Assembly (NCBI RefSeq): GCF_012933655.1
Contig: NZ_JABBJJ010000016.1
Location: 1 to 64,000, forward strand
Reading direction: 5' to 3'
Length of the DNA stretch: 64,000 nt
From: Pyxidicoccus fallax
GTDB taxonomy: Bacteria; Myxococcota; Myxococcia; Myxococcales; Myxococcaceae
Shown: positions 1 through 8,199 of the stretch, piece after piece
Layout: each line of letters begins with the position of its first letter
How positions within the stretch are numbered: position 1 is the stretch's first letter
Position numbers and translations under genes: made by a program
Notes under the pieces: generated by a model
The model's input: only the letters and a program-made list of their open reading frames with translations
Databases searched by the model: none
What the model was told of the DNA's origin: nothing

Positions 1-19
1 GTAGGGGACGGGGAGGAGG

Positions 20-328
20 GTGTGGACCGAGGAGCATCCGTTCGAGACGTCGCTGCGCGAGTCGGCGACGCCGCGGGCCTGGCGCGGAAATGGCCACGCA
101 CGCGCCGAGGATCTGGCGCGGGCGGGGTGGATATCGGTGGGCCGCTTCTACCGGCACCATGGCAGCAAGGCGGGCTTCGCCTGGGTGTACTCGGCGTACC
201 GCGAGCCGCGTGGGCTGTGGACAACACGAATGTGGAGAGCGCAATCCCACGTGCGGGACGCGGCAATCCCACGCCCGAACAGCCTGCGCCCCGTTCCCCC
301 AGCCACGCGGACGAATCGCCGGGCGTAA
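20..328 (+). CDS. possible small protein, unrecognised
   Basis: A 102-codon frame opens with GTG directly after an AGGAGG tract and ends in TAA. Third codon positions are strongly G/C up to about position 222, which looks like real coding sequence. After that the bias collapses, so the last third may not be genuine or the frame may be disturbed. The translated middle (around GWISVGRFYRHHGS) looks protein-like, but I recognise no family. The SD-like tract abuts the GTG, which is closer than ideal. It could also be the remnant of a gene whose remainder lies outside the window. Low confidence. The rest of 1-349 shows nothing else recognisable. Confidence 0.25.
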   Translation: MWTEEHPFETSLRESATPRAWRGNGHARAEDLARAGWISVGRFYRHHGSKAGFAWVYSAYREPRGLWTTRMWRAQSHVRDAAIPRPNSLRPVPPATRTNRRA

Positions 329-349
329 GCCTTGCAGCCCTCACCCGCC

Positions 350-1663
350 ATGAGCCCCACCCCGTCACCCCTAGCGTCCGGGAGCGAAAGCGCCCGCCCC
401 GTCGGCGCGGGCGAGCGAGTCGTCCTCCTCGACACGCTGCGCGGCTTCGCGCTGTGCGGCGTCCTCATGGCGAACGTCTACCTGTGGTTCAGCGGGCGCA
501 TGTTCCTCTCCCGCGCCCAGTTCGACGCGGCGATGAAGGACGTGACGTGGCTGGACACGGTGGTCAACCACGCCTTCGGGCCGCTGATTGGCGGGCGGTT
601 CATCACCCTGTTCTCGGTCCTCTTCGGCCTGGGCTTCGCGGTGCAGCTCGGGCGCGCCGAGCACCGGGGTGCCTCCGTCGTCCCGGTCTACACGCGGCGA
701 CTGGTGGTGATGCTCGGCCTCGGCCTCGCGCACCTGTTCCTTCTCTTCCAGGGGGACATCGTCAGCACGTACGCCCTGCTGGGCTTCACGCTGCTGCTCT
801 TCTACCGGCGCTCGGACCGCGCGCTGCTCGCCTGGGCCACGGCGCTCATCTTCCTCGCGCCCGTCCTCGTGAGCGTAGCGCTGCGGCTGCCCCAGTGGCT
901 CGGCGGACCGGAAGCCCTGGAGGCCGCGAAGGCCGCCAACGAGCACCGCGCGGGCCTCCGCGCCCAGGTGCTGGAGGCGTTCATGCACGGCTCCTTCGCC
1001 GACACGGTGCGATCCGGAGCCGCGTACTACGTGGGGGACCTGGGCCCGATGCTCGCCACGTTCTGGCCCGTCATCATCGGCCGCTTCCTGCTGGGCCTGT
1101 GGGCCGGACGCCGCCGCCTCTTCCACGACGCGCCCCAGCACCTGCCCTTCTTCCGCCGCCTCCTCGCGTGGAGCCTGGGGCTGGGCCTCTTCGCCAGCGG
1201 CGTGGGCGTGCTCGTCGGTCAGCTCTTCAGCCGCAAGGTCCTCTCGCCGGACGGGCTCCCGTGGCTGCCGTTCGTCATGGGGCCCCTGCGCCATCTCGGG
1301 GAGATGGGGATGGCGGCGGCCTACGCGGCGGCCATCACCCTGCTCTTCCAGCGGGACACATGGCGGCGGCGGCTGGCGGTGTTCGCGCCCGTCGGGCAGA
1401 TGGCGCTGACGAACTACCTCATGCAGTCCGTGCTGGGCGTGCTGCTCTTCTACGGCTGCGGGCTGGGGCTGATGGGCCGGCTCGGGTCCGCTGCGCAGCT
1501 CGCGGTGGCCCTGGGAATCTTCGCCCTCCAGGCGGTCTTCAGCCGCCTGTGGCTGGCGCGCTTCCGCTTCGGCCCCGCGGAGTGGCTGACGCGCTCGCTG
1601 ACGTACGGCCGGGCGCAGCCCCTGCGCCGCGCCCCGGCCGGTGATGAGGTGGCGAACGCCTGA
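350..1663 (+). CDS. DUF418 (YeiB-like) membrane protein
   Basis: Predicted 437-aa integral inner-membrane protein of the DUF418/YeiB family; the biochemical role is not established, with transport or envelope functions suggested for relatives. The N-terminal signature LDTLRGFALCGVLMAN begins near residue 27. About ten hydrophobic segments follow. The C-terminal DUF418 block carries the NYLMQS element near residue 355 and the FGPAEWLTRSLTYG ending typical of the family. I chose the ATG at 350 over an in-frame TTG at 332 because the family starts just before the LDTLRG motif. It converges with the DUF808 gene downstream only 11 bp away. Confidence 0.85.
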   Translation: MSPTPSPLASGSESARPVGAGERVVLLDTLRGFALCGVLMANVYLWFSGRMFLSRAQFDAAMKDVTWLDTVVNHAFGPLIGGRFITLFSVLFGLGFAVQLGRAEHRGASVVPVYTRRLVVMLGLGLAHLFLLFQGDIVSTYALLGFTLLLFYRRSDRALLAWATALIFLAPVLVSVALRLPQWLGGPEALEAAKAANEHRAGLRAQVLEAFMHGSFADTVRSGAAYYVGDLGPMLATFWPVIIGRFLLGLWAGRRRLFHDAPQHLPFFRRLLAWSLGLGLFASGVGVLVGQLFSRKVLSPDGLPWLPFVMGPLRHLGEMGMAAAYAAAITLLFQRDTWRRRLAVFAPVGQMALTNYLMQSVLGVLLFYGCGLGLMGRLGSAAQLAVALGIFALQAVFSRLWLARFRFGPAEWLTRSLTYGRAQPLRRAPAGDEVANA

Positions 1664-1674
1664 GTCCGGGAGCC

Positions 1675-2628
1675 CTACCCGGCCTTCGCCTTCTTCGGAC
1701 GCACCGCCTGGACGGCGCGCGTCACCGCCGTCACGAGGAGCAGGACGATGGCCCCGGCGACCACGCCGGTCACCGCGTCGATGAGCGACGGAAGGATGGC
1801 GCCCAGGACACCGCCGATGCCCGGCACGCCGCTCGCGCCGTGGGCGATGCTCTCGCTCAGGTGGTGCAGCGGGGGGATGCCGTGGCCGAGGATGCCGCCG
1901 CCGACCATGAACATGGCGACGGTGCCGGCGATGGAGAGCGTCTTCATCAGCACGGGCGCGGTCGCGAGCAGCAGCTTGCCGAACTGCCGCGCTCCGGCGC
2001 TCGGCTTCTTGCTGAGGTACAACCCCGCGTCGTCGATTTTGACGATGCCGGCGACGAGACCGTAGACGCCCACGGTCATGATGAGGGCGATGCCCACCAG
2101 CACGGCGACGCGCTGGCCGAAGGACGCGGCGGCGACGGTGCCGAGCGCGATGACGACGATTTCCGCCGAGAGGATGAAGTCGGTGCGGATGGCACCTTTG
2201 ATCTTCTCCTTCTCGAACGCGACCATGTCGATGGCCGGGTCGGCGACGGCCTTCACCAGCTCCTCGTGGTGCGCGTCGTCCTCGTGCTTGCTGTGCAGGA
2301 ACTTGTGGGCCAGCTTCTCGAAGCCCTCGTAGCAGAGGAACGCGCCGCCCAGCATCAGCAGCGGGGTGATGAGCCAGGGCGCCAGGGCGCTGATGGCGAG
2401 CGCGGCGGGCACGAGAATCGCCTTGTTGACCATCGAGCCCTTGGCGACGGCCCAGACCACGGGCAGCTCGCGGTCGGTGTTGACGCCGGCCACCTGCTGG
2501 GCGTTGAGCGCGAGGTCGTCACCGAGCACACCCGCGGTCTTCTTGGTGGCGACCTTGGTCATCGCCGCGACGTCGTCCAGCAGGCTGGCGATGTCATCAA
2601 TCAGGGTAAAGAGGCTGCTTCCGGCCAC
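1675..2628 (-). CDS. DUF808 family inner-membrane protein (YedI-like)
   Basis: Predicted 317-aa membrane protein of the DUF808 family, function unknown. The N-terminus reads [19 protein letters not shown], the family's characteristic beginning, so I place the start at the GTG at 2628. It is preceded on the minus strand by AGGAAG at good spacing, whereas the open frame continues 66 codons further upstream with atypical sequence. Several transmembrane segments follow ([20 protein letters not shown], later [15 protein letters not shown]). A charged cytoplasmic-type loop contains [12 protein letters not shown]. The length is typical of the family (about 300-320 aa). Confidence 0.85.
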   Translation of the reverse strand: MAGSSLFTLIDDIASLLDDVAAMTKVATKKTAGVLGDDLALNAQQVAGVNTDRELPVVWAVAKGSMVNKAILVPAALAISALAPWLITPLLMLGGAFLCYEGFEKLAHKFLHSKHEDDAHHEELVKAVADPAIDMVAFEKEKIKGAIRTDFILSAEIVVIALGTVAAASFGQRVAVLVGIALIMTVGVYGLVAGIVKIDDAGLYLSKKPSAGARQFGKLLLATAPVLMKTLSIAGTVAMFMVGGGILGHGIPPLHHLSESIAHGASGVPGIGGVLGAILPSLIDAVTGVVAGAIVLLLVTAVTRAVQAVRPKKAKAG

Positions 2629-2927
2629 GTGGGTCTTCCTGTTGCTATGGGTCTGGCGGGCACTTCCGAAGGGTTCGCCGGGACGCGGTCCCGGCGGATT
2701 TCGGGGGTATACCTCGACTCGGCGATAAGAGCCCGGGACTCCTGGTGGAACGCGTCCCCGCCTCCTTAAAGCCGACAGCCGGCGGACGAAAGCGGCTCGT
2801 GGGAACCCCTTGACCTGATGCGCCATCCCCTTCCGTCCCCGGCGGAACGGCGCTCCCCTGAAATCCAGCCAGGCCCACGGGCCGTAGTCCGGGCATCGAA
2901 CGACGTGCGTTTCCAGGGGGGTGTCCC

Positions 2928-4397
2928 ATGCGGTGGTTGTGGCTTGCCGTGGTCCTGTCCGCGCTGGTGCCCGAGGCCGGGCGCGCGCAGTCGCAGTGCG
3001 TCTCCAACGGAGAGCTGTTCCTCCATGACCCGTCCATCATCAAGGTCCGCGAGGGGGCGCGGGACGTCTTCTACGTGGTGTCCACGGGACAGGGCATCGC
3101 CATCCGCCGCTCCGTGGACCTGGTGAACTGGCATTACGTGGGGCGCGTCTTCCCGCCCCAGTGGGATGCGCAGTGCAATGACCTCAACGCCGTTCCCGCC
3201 TGGGCGCTCCAGCGGTTCGCCACGTCCCTGCTGAAGCCGGACCAGGTCTGGTCGCCGGACATCTCGTACTTCGGCGGGCGCTTCCACGTGTACTACGCCG
3301 TCACGGTGCCCGGTTCGAACCGGGTGTACGTGGGGCATGCGTCCAACACGGTCCTCGATGGCAGCCTGCCCTGGACGGACCATGGCGAGGTCTTCCGGAG
3401 CACCGCGGCCTCCCCCTTCGCGGCGGACGGGCCGGACGTGCTCCTGTTCACCACGGCGACCGGGGCGCCGCGCGCGAAGCTGTCGTTCGGCGGGTTCTTC
3501 GGCGGCGTGTACCAGCTCCCGCTCAGCCTCGGCACCGGCAGGCCCAATACCGCCGCGACGCGCGTCCGGCTGGCCGGCCGCAACGGCGAGCGCTACCACG
3601 CGCTGGAGGGCGGCCACCTCTTCCAACGCGGCCGCTACTACTACCTGGTGGTGAACTGGGACTACTGCTGCGGCCCGCGCCCGAAGGAGTCCCCGCTGGG
3701 CTGGACGCGCGTGTACCCGCCCTACACGCAGTCCACTCCGACGCGACTGGCCGACCTTCCCGCGTACCGGCTGGTGGTGGGCCGCTCCACGTCGCCCGCC
3801 GGCCCCTTCGTGGACCGCAATGGCGTCAAGCTGGTCAATGGCGGCGGCACCGAGCTGCTCACCAGCCGTGGCAACCTCGTGGGACCGGGCGGCGCCTCCG
3901 TGGTGGAGCACGAGGGCCGGCACCTGCTCGTCATCCACCGGTATGCCGAGCGTCAGGTGGACGGCGCGACGTTCTGCGCGGGGACCCAGGCGCCCCACGT
4001 GCGGCGCCTGCACTGGACGGCGGATGGCTGGCCCCAGGATGACGGCCCCCATACCCTGGTCGACCCGAGCAATGCCGACACGGGCACGTCGGACCGCGTC
4101 GAGCCGTGTCTACCCGGCGTGCTGGAGGTCAGCACCCCCGGGGGCGGGAGTGTGTCCACCTCGTGCGGCGGCGCGTCGTGCCGAGGGGATACCGGCTCCC
4201 GGGTGGGCGTGACGGTGACGCCCGGCGAGGGACGCCGGTTCAGCCACTGGGTGGCACCGGCCGGAGAGCGCTGTTCGCTGCCGTCTCCTGGGGCCTCGGG
4301 AGGCACGGTGCAGGCGCTGCTGGATTGCCCCATCGTGAACCCCACGCGGGGCTGGGCCTCGTGCCGCCAGCGGTGTCAGGCGGTGTTCGTGCCCTGA
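2928..4397 (+). CDS. secreted GH43 arabinanase-like glycoside hydrolase
   Basis: 489-aa exported protein with a signal peptide (residues 1-20, ending GRA) and a five-bladed beta-propeller of glycoside hydrolase family 43. The candidate catalytic triad is visible: Asp34 in LFLHDPSII (general base), Asp111 in [13 protein letters not shown] (pKa modulator) and Glu227 in [16 protein letters not shown] (acid). The NWDYCCGP stretch after the Glu is typical of endo-1,5-alpha-arabinanases, so arabinan or a related pentose polymer is the likely substrate. An extra C-terminal part of roughly 100 residues is rich in Cys and Gly, resembles extracellular attachment modules, and is not part of the GH43 fold. 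The ATG is preceded by a G-rich SD region. It is a stand-alone gene converging with a small lipoprotein gene. Confidence 0.82.
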   Translation: MRWLWLAVVLSALVPEAGRAQSQCVSNGELFLHDPSIIKVREGARDVFYVVSTGQGIAIRRSVDLVNWHYVGRVFPPQWDAQCNDLNAVPAWALQRFATSLLKPDQVWSPDISYFGGRFHVYYAVTVPGSNRVYVGHASNTVLDGSLPWTDHGEVFRSTAASPFAADGPDVLLFTTATGAPRAKLSFGGFFGGVYQLPLSLGTGRPNTAATRVRLAGRNGERYHALEGGHLFQRGRYYYLVVNWDYCCGPRPKESPLGWTRVYPPYTQSTPTRLADLPAYRLVVGRSTSPAGPFVDRNGVKLVNGGGTELLTSRGNLVGPGGASVVEHEGRHLLVIHRYAERQVDGATFCAGTQAPHVRRLHWTADGWPQDDGPHTLVDPSNADTGTSDRVEPCLPGVLEVSTPGGGSVSTSCGGASCRGDTGSRVGVTVTPGEGRRFSHWVAPAGERCSLPSPGASGGTVQALLDCPIVNPTRGWASCRQRCQAVFVP

Positions 4398-4409
4398 CCC
4401 GCCCCGCGC

Positions 4410-4766
4410 CTACTGGATGGTCAACGAGAGCTGCTCACCGGGGCGCACCGGCAGCTGCTGCTCGCTGAGCGCCCCCGCGTCCGAGCCGATGACCTCCATG
4501 CCGAAGCGGAGGTAGTCCATGTCGCCCAGGAACTGATGCGGGATGACGAAGCTGCGGGTCGTCATTCCCGGGACGGTGCCCAGGCGGAGGCGGCGCGTGG
4601 GGCTCAGCGCGTAGAGGTTGACGTCGACGGTCTTCAGGTTCCGCACCTCCACCGGCGTGTCCGGCGGAGGAGGCGGCTGGCTGGGGTCTCCCGCCTTCTG
4701 GGCGCCGCTGCAGGCGGCCACGGAGACGAGCAGGAGGTAGAGCGGGAGCACCGACCGGGTACGCAT
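4410..4766 (-). CDS. small lipoprotein, unknown function
   Basis: 118-aa predicted lipoprotein. The start MRTRSVLPLYLLLVSVAAC has an n-region, a hydrophobic core and a lipobox ending at Cys19. The linker after it is Gln/Pro-rich, with a run of prolines. The mature domain (about 80 residues) contains alternating hydrophobic residues compatible with a beta-sandwich (VEVRNLKTVDVNLYAL and following), but I do not recognise a named family. The ATG at 4766 has GGAGAG upstream on the minus strand; a longer frame to 4874 lacks both a signal and an SD. The likely location is an inner leaflet of the envelope, inferred only from the lipobox. Confidence 0.75.
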   Translation of the reverse strand: MRTRSVLPLYLLLVSVAACSGAQKAGDPSQPPPPPDTPVEVRNLKTVDVNLYALSPTRRLRLGTVPGMTTRSFVIPHQFLGDMDYLRFGMEVIGSDAGALSEQQLPVRPGEQLSLTIQ

Positions 4767-4973
4767 GGCAACTCTCCAATCTGGGACGGTATCCGTATGA
4801 CAACCGTACCCCCGTGGAACCTTCCACCCGGGCCCACCGGGTGGAAAGAACCGCGTCCGCGTCACGTTGACCACGAGACCCGGGCATGTCCGCCGTGGCT
4901 CCCACGCACGGCAGGCCGGCGTCGCTGACGGCTTCCCTCCAGGCTCCTGGAGCCCGCGGCCCCGTCCGCGCGT

Positions 4974-5417
4974 TCACCCCCGAGACCGAACCGCTTTGCT
5001 CCGCGGGGCCTTCTTCCCACCACGAGCCCCCGAGGCGGCCTTCCGTGGCGCCCGGGCGGCGTCCCGCACCGGAGCCGCCCGCGCCTCCTCGAACCGCCGC
5101 ACCAGCGTCTTGGGCGCCTTGAGCCTCCAGGCCGCCTCCAGCCGCCGCCGGCCCTCGTCCACGCGCAGCTTCGACAGCCGGGCCAGCACCGCCGGATAGC
5201 CCTTGTAGTGGTCGGTGATGAAGTACAGCGCCGGCATCGCCTGGATGAGGAACTCCTGCTCGTCCACGCTCTCCAGCAGGAAGACCACCGTGGCGCCGTC
5301 CTCCTTCAGCCGCACGAAGGACTTGCCCCGGACCTGCAGCGCCGGGGTGCGCCACCAGATGCCCTCCTCCACTTCCGGCAGCTCGCATCCCACCTTGCAC
5401 AACTGCTCCCACGTCAT
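4974..5417 (-). CDS. MmcQ/YjbR (DUF419-type) family protein
   Basis: 147-aa protein of the MmcQ/YjbR family, a small alpha/beta fold related to CyaY-like DNA-binding proteins; the exact function is unknown. The core (residues 1-110) has the family pattern: a short helix (TWEQLCKVGCELPEVEE), the strand containing WWRTPALQVRGKSFVRL, and the YFITDHYKGYPAVLARL region. The last 35 residues form a very basic Ala/Arg/Lys tail that suggests nucleic-acid contact. That is inference. The ATG at 5417 has GGGAGGGCG in front; an upstream in-frame start at 5453 has no SD. It probably forms a unit with no neighbour. Confidence 0.8.
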   Translation of the reverse strand: MTWEQLCKVGCELPEVEEGIWWRTPALQVRGKSFVRLKEDGATVVFLLESVDEQEFLIQAMPALYFITDHYKGYPAVLARLSKLRVDEGRRRLEAAWRLKAPKTLVRRFEEARAAPVRDAARAPRKAASGARGGKKAPRSKAVRSRG

Positions 5418-5480
5418 GACGCCCTCCCGCGGGTGTTCGCGGGAGAGCCTCACACGTTCAGCCTCGCCGGGCCAACCGCG

Positions 5481-6782
5481 TCAGCGGGGCGTGAGCTTGA
5501 GCAGGCGGCCGTTGGACGCGTCCGTCAGCACGTACAGCGCGCCCTCCGGGCCCTGGACGACCTCGCGGATGCGGGCGTTCAAATCGGTGAGCAGCCGCTC
5601 CTCGCCCACCACGCGGTCATCCTTCATGACCAGCCGCACCAGGGCCTGGCTGGACAGGCCGCCGATGAAGACGTTGTCACGCCACTCGGGGAACAGCGTC
5701 CCGGAGTAGATGACCATGCCCGACGGCGAGATGACCGGGTCCCAGTAGTACACGGGCTGCTCCATGCCCGGGCCCTGGGTCGTCTTGTGGATGGGCTCGC
5801 CCGAGTACTCCTCCCCATAGCCGATGGTGGGCCAGCCGTAGTCCTTGGCCTTGCCGACGAGGTTCAGCTCGTCGCCGCCGCGCGGCCCCATCTCCACCTC
5901 CCAGAGGCGGTTCTGCGAGTCGAGCGCCGCGGAGAGGATGTTGCGGTGGCCCAGGGACCAGATTTCCGGCCGGGCGTCCTGGCGGCCCACGAAGGGGTTG
6001 TCCTGCGGCACCGAGCCGTCCGGGTTGATGCGGACAATCTTCCCGAAGTGGCTCTTCAGGTCCCGCGCCTGCACCCGGCCGGGGAGGATGGAGCGCTCGC
6101 CGAGCGTGACGAACAGCTTCCCATCCGGCGTGAAGACGAGCCGTCCGCCCGCGTGCAGGGTCGACTCCAGCGTGGGCTGCATGCGGAAGATGACCTGGAG
6201 ATTGGCCACGCGCGGCTTCGGGCCGTCCACGAGCTTCGCCCGCGCCACCGCCAGGCCGTTGCCGCCCTCGCGCGGCTCGTAATAGGTCCAGTAGATGAGG
6301 CCGCTCTTCGCGTAGTCGGGGCCGACCTCCACGTCGAGCAGGCCGCCCTGGTTGCGCCCATCCACGGGCGGCAGGCCCTCGACGGCCGGAGACTTCTTAC
6401 CGTCCGGCGTGACGATGAAGAGCTTCCCCGTCGGCTTCTCCGTCACCAGCATGCGCCGGTCCGGCAGGAACGCGATGGCCCAGGGCTTGTTGAAGCCGGA
6501 GGCAATCTCCGTCACCTGGATGGCCGTGCGCGACTTCACGCCCGGGGCCCGCGTCTGCCCGGGGAAGGCCGGCTTGAACTCCGGCACGTTCGGAGGCGCG
6601 GTCTCCAGCGGGGCGCCCTGGGCAGCGGCATCCTCGCGCGGCTGCGTCTGCTGGCTGCCCTTCGCCCCGCCCGGGGCGAGGTTGCCATTCTGCTCCGAGG
6701 GCGAGCGAGGGCTCTGGCCATATGCCGACCCCAGGCCCGACAGGAGGGCGGCGAGGCCGAAGGTCTTCATCCACGTGCGCAT
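5481..6782 (-). CDS. PQQ-dependent aldose sugar dehydrogenase (YliI/GSDH type)
   Basis: 433-aa periplasmic soluble-type quinoprotein sugar dehydrogenase of the glucose/sorbosone dehydrogenase family. Such enzymes oxidise aldoses to lactones with PQQ. A signal peptide (MRTWMKTFGLAALLSGLGSA) is followed by a low-complexity linker and six propeller blades. Family landmarks are GFNKPWAIAFLPD, NQGGLLDVEVGPDY, the LFVTLGER strand, IWSLGHRNI, the MGPRGGDELN loop that lines the quinone/calcium site in relatives, and the KDYGWPTIGYG element. The catalytic-base His of soluble glucose dehydrogenase aligns near DGRNQGG, where I see Arg-Asn-Gln rather than an obvious His, so the substrate may differ from glucose. 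The start at 6782 was chosen because the signal peptide begins there. No PQQ biosynthesis genes are in the window. Confidence 0.82.
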   Translation of the reverse strand: MRTWMKTFGLAALLSGLGSAYGQSPRSPSEQNGNLAPGGAKGSQQTQPREDAAAQGAPLETAPPNVPEFKPAFPGQTRAPGVKSRTAIQVTEIASGFNKPWAIAFLPDRRMLVTEKPTGKLFIVTPDGKKSPAVEGLPPVDGRNQGGLLDVEVGPDYAKSGLIYWTYYEPREGGNGLAVARAKLVDGPKPRVANLQVIFRMQPTLESTLHAGGRLVFTPDGKLFVTLGERSILPGRVQARDLKSHFGKIVRINPDGSVPQDNPFVGRQDARPEIWSLGHRNILSAALDSQNRLWEVEMGPRGGDELNLVGKAKDYGWPTIGYGEEYSGEPIHKTTQGPGMEQPVYYWDPVISPSGMVIYSGTLFPEWRDNVFIGGLSSQALVRLVMKDDRVVGEERLLTDLNARIREVVQGPEGALYVLTDASNGRLLKLTPR

Positions 6783-6968
6783 GGTGCTGTCTCCAGGGTG
6801 CTCAGAGGGGAATGCCACGGCGGAACGGGGTCCGCCCTGGCGGTCCAGATAAGCACGACCCGGGCGGCTGGCCGGGACGGTGTTCGCGGGCACCTGCACG
6901 AATTGTCAGGTGGCGGCAACGAGCCCCGTCAGAGGGGCCAAACACACAGACACGAACGAAGTGCAGCC

Positions 6969-7700
6969 ATGCCCAAGCTGAACCAGATCATCGCCGTCGA
7001 GAAGGGCGTCAAGAACCGCTCCCAGCAGGAGCTGACCCTGGCGCACCACGACCTCCAGAAACCCCAACTGCTCAGCGGCATCTCCCGCACGTATCAGCCG
7101 CGTGACGAGGAGGGTGAGCGCTTCCCGCCCGAGTCCACGCGCGTGCAGGTGCGCACCGACGACGTGCTGAAGAAGACCCGCGAAATCCTCGCCCGGCTCT
7201 TCGACGTCACCGCCACCAAGGACCTCACCAACTGCCACGCGAAGGCGGACGTGCGTGTGGACGGCAAGGTGCTGCTCAAGGGCGTTCCGGCCACGTACCT
7301 GCTCTTCCTGGAGAAGCAGCTCGTGGACCTGCACACGTTCGTGAAGAAGCTGCCCACGCTGGACCCGTCCGAGACGTGGGTCCCCGACCCCGCGCAGGGC
7401 CTGTGGGCCACCGAGCCCGTGCAGACGGCGAAGACGAAGAAAGTCCCTCGCAACCACGTGAAGTCCGAGGCCACGGACAAGCACCCGGCGCAGGTCGAGG
7501 TGTATTACGAGGACATCGTCGTCGGCTACTGGAAGACCGTGAAGTTCTCCGGCGCCCTCCCCGCCACCCGCGTGCATGACATGCTGGAGCGCGTGGAGAA
7601 GCTGCAGCAGGCCGTCAAGTTCGCGCGCGAGGAGGCCAACGCCGTCGAGGCGGAGGAGATGAAGGCGGGCGACGCGCTCCTCGGGTACCTCTTCGGCTGA
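6969..7700 (+). CDS. DUF7873-like conserved protein
   Basis: 243-aa soluble protein without signal or membrane segment, ending in KAGDALLGYLFG. The first 25 residues (KLNQIIAVEKGVKNRSQQEL) and the central VTYLLF-like block (VPATYLLFLEKQLVDLHTFV, KLPTLDPSETW) resemble a family I know as DUF7873 from actinobacterial and phage genomes; no biochemical role is known to me. The C-terminal 60 residues look helical and coiled-coil-like (VEKLQQAVKFAREEANAVEAEE). It ends about 30 bp before the two permuted tRNA-like RNA modules and reads in the same direction, so co-occurrence with those RNAs deserves testing. The ATG lacks a strong SD. A long in-frame upstream extension is antisense to the sugar dehydrogenase and was ignored. 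Confidence 0.7.
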   Translation: MPKLNQIIAVEKGVKNRSQQELTLAHHDLQKPQLLSGISRTYQPRDEEGERFPPESTRVQVRTDDVLKKTREILARLFDVTATKDLTNCHAKADVRVDGKVLLKGVPATYLLFLEKQLVDLHTFVKKLPTLDPSETWVPDPAQGLWATEPVQTAKTKKVPRNHVKSEATDKHPAQVEVYYEDIVVGYWKTVKFSGALPATRVHDMLERVEKLQQAVKFAREEANAVEAEEMKAGDALLGYLFG

Positions 7701-7730
7701 CCCGGCGCGCCACAAGTTTCGGAGTACAGA

Positions 7731-7870
7731 CTCAAGCTCAGCAGCAGACTCACGCCGAGCACTCCCAGGTCGCCTCCAGTGCGGGTTCGAGCCCTGCCCC
7801 CGTCATCGTCCATGCGACGGGGTAGCCCAACCGGTAGAGGCAAGCGACAACAAGGGATGGCGAAGCAACC
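7731..7870 (+). ncRNA. permuted tRNA-like RNA module A
   Basis: The parts of a tRNA are present in the wrong order. First comes an anticodon-stem strand (GTCGC, 7769-7773), then a T arm (7781-7797; loop TTCGAGC, stem GCGGG/CCTGC with one G-U) and the 3' acceptor strand CCCCGTC (7798-7804). After 11 nt come the 5' acceptor strand GACGGGG (7816-7822, perfect 7-bp complement), TA, a D arm (GCC/GGC with the GG of the D loop at 7833-7834) and GCGAC (7844-7848), which pairs with 7769-7773. Below this stem TCCC (7763-7766) can pair with GGGA (7854-7857). Flanking motifs AAGCTCAG (7734-7741) and CAACNNGNNNNGGCGA (7848-7863) recur in module B. The outer limits given are approximate. Candidates are a YrlA-type Y RNA or a true permuted tRNA gene. 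Confidence 0.65.
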
Positions 7871-7886
7871 CAGATTCAGATTCTCA

Positions 7887-8043
7887 CTCCAAGCTCAGTA
7901 TTCACTGTCGCAGGTCCGGTCGACCGTCACCGCTCGCCACCTCGAGATGCTGGTGCAATTCCAGCCCGCCGCTCCATCCGCATTGCGCGGCGGTCGTTCA
8001 ATCGCAGGACGCGAGGCCTCAACCTGAAGCGGCGACTTCAAAC
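7887..8043 (+). ncRNA. permuted tRNA-like RNA module B
   Basis: A second copy of the same architecture. The anticodon-stem strand CCTCG is at 7940-7944. The T arm is at 7949-7965 (perfect stem GCTGG/CCAGC, 7-nt loop TGCAATT). The 3' acceptor strand CCGCCGC (7966-7972) is followed by T and CCA. After 14 nt in all come the 5' acceptor GCGGCGG (7987-7993), TC, a D arm (7996-8010; GTTC/GGAC, loop AATCGCA), G, and CGAGG (8012-8016), which pairs perfectly with 7940-7944. An outer helix can form between GTC-A-CCGCT (7926-7934) and AGCGG-C-GAC (8028-8036). The T-loop change to G55 is matched by C in place of G18, so the elbow contact could be a Watson-Crick pair. The U73-CCA and sequence style resemble tRNA-Gly. 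Outer limits are approximate. Confidence 0.65.
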
Positions 8044-8199
8044 GTACGGACCTCACCCATGGCAGACCCCGAGCCCGGTCAGGAGGACAACCTGGCCGGG
8101 CTCACTGCGTTCAGGGCCCACCCCGGCGGTCAGCCCCCATGTTGGCGTCGCGTCGCTCCTGGGAGAAGCTCGGATGAAGGCACTCGCGGAGCCCCAGGG

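Noticed and set aside
371-1294. Minus-strand frame antisense to the DUF418 gene
   Set aside because: Glu/Ala/Arg-rich shadow typical of high-GC coding DNA; no SD or recognisable domain.
22-1644. Long plus-strand frame of 540 codons overlapping the DUF418 gene
   Set aside because: Pro/Arg/Ala-rich low-complexity translation in a frame shadowing a recognised gene; no family features.
7781-7850. A single ordinary tRNA gene here
   Set aside because: The 3' acceptor half lies before the 5' half; read in normal order the acceptor strands do not pair, and no CCA-ended conventional cloverleaf is found.
7700-8060. tmRNA or a permuted group I intron
   Set aside because: No tag reading frame or tmRNA pseudoknot features; flanks are too short for intron core helices P3-P8.
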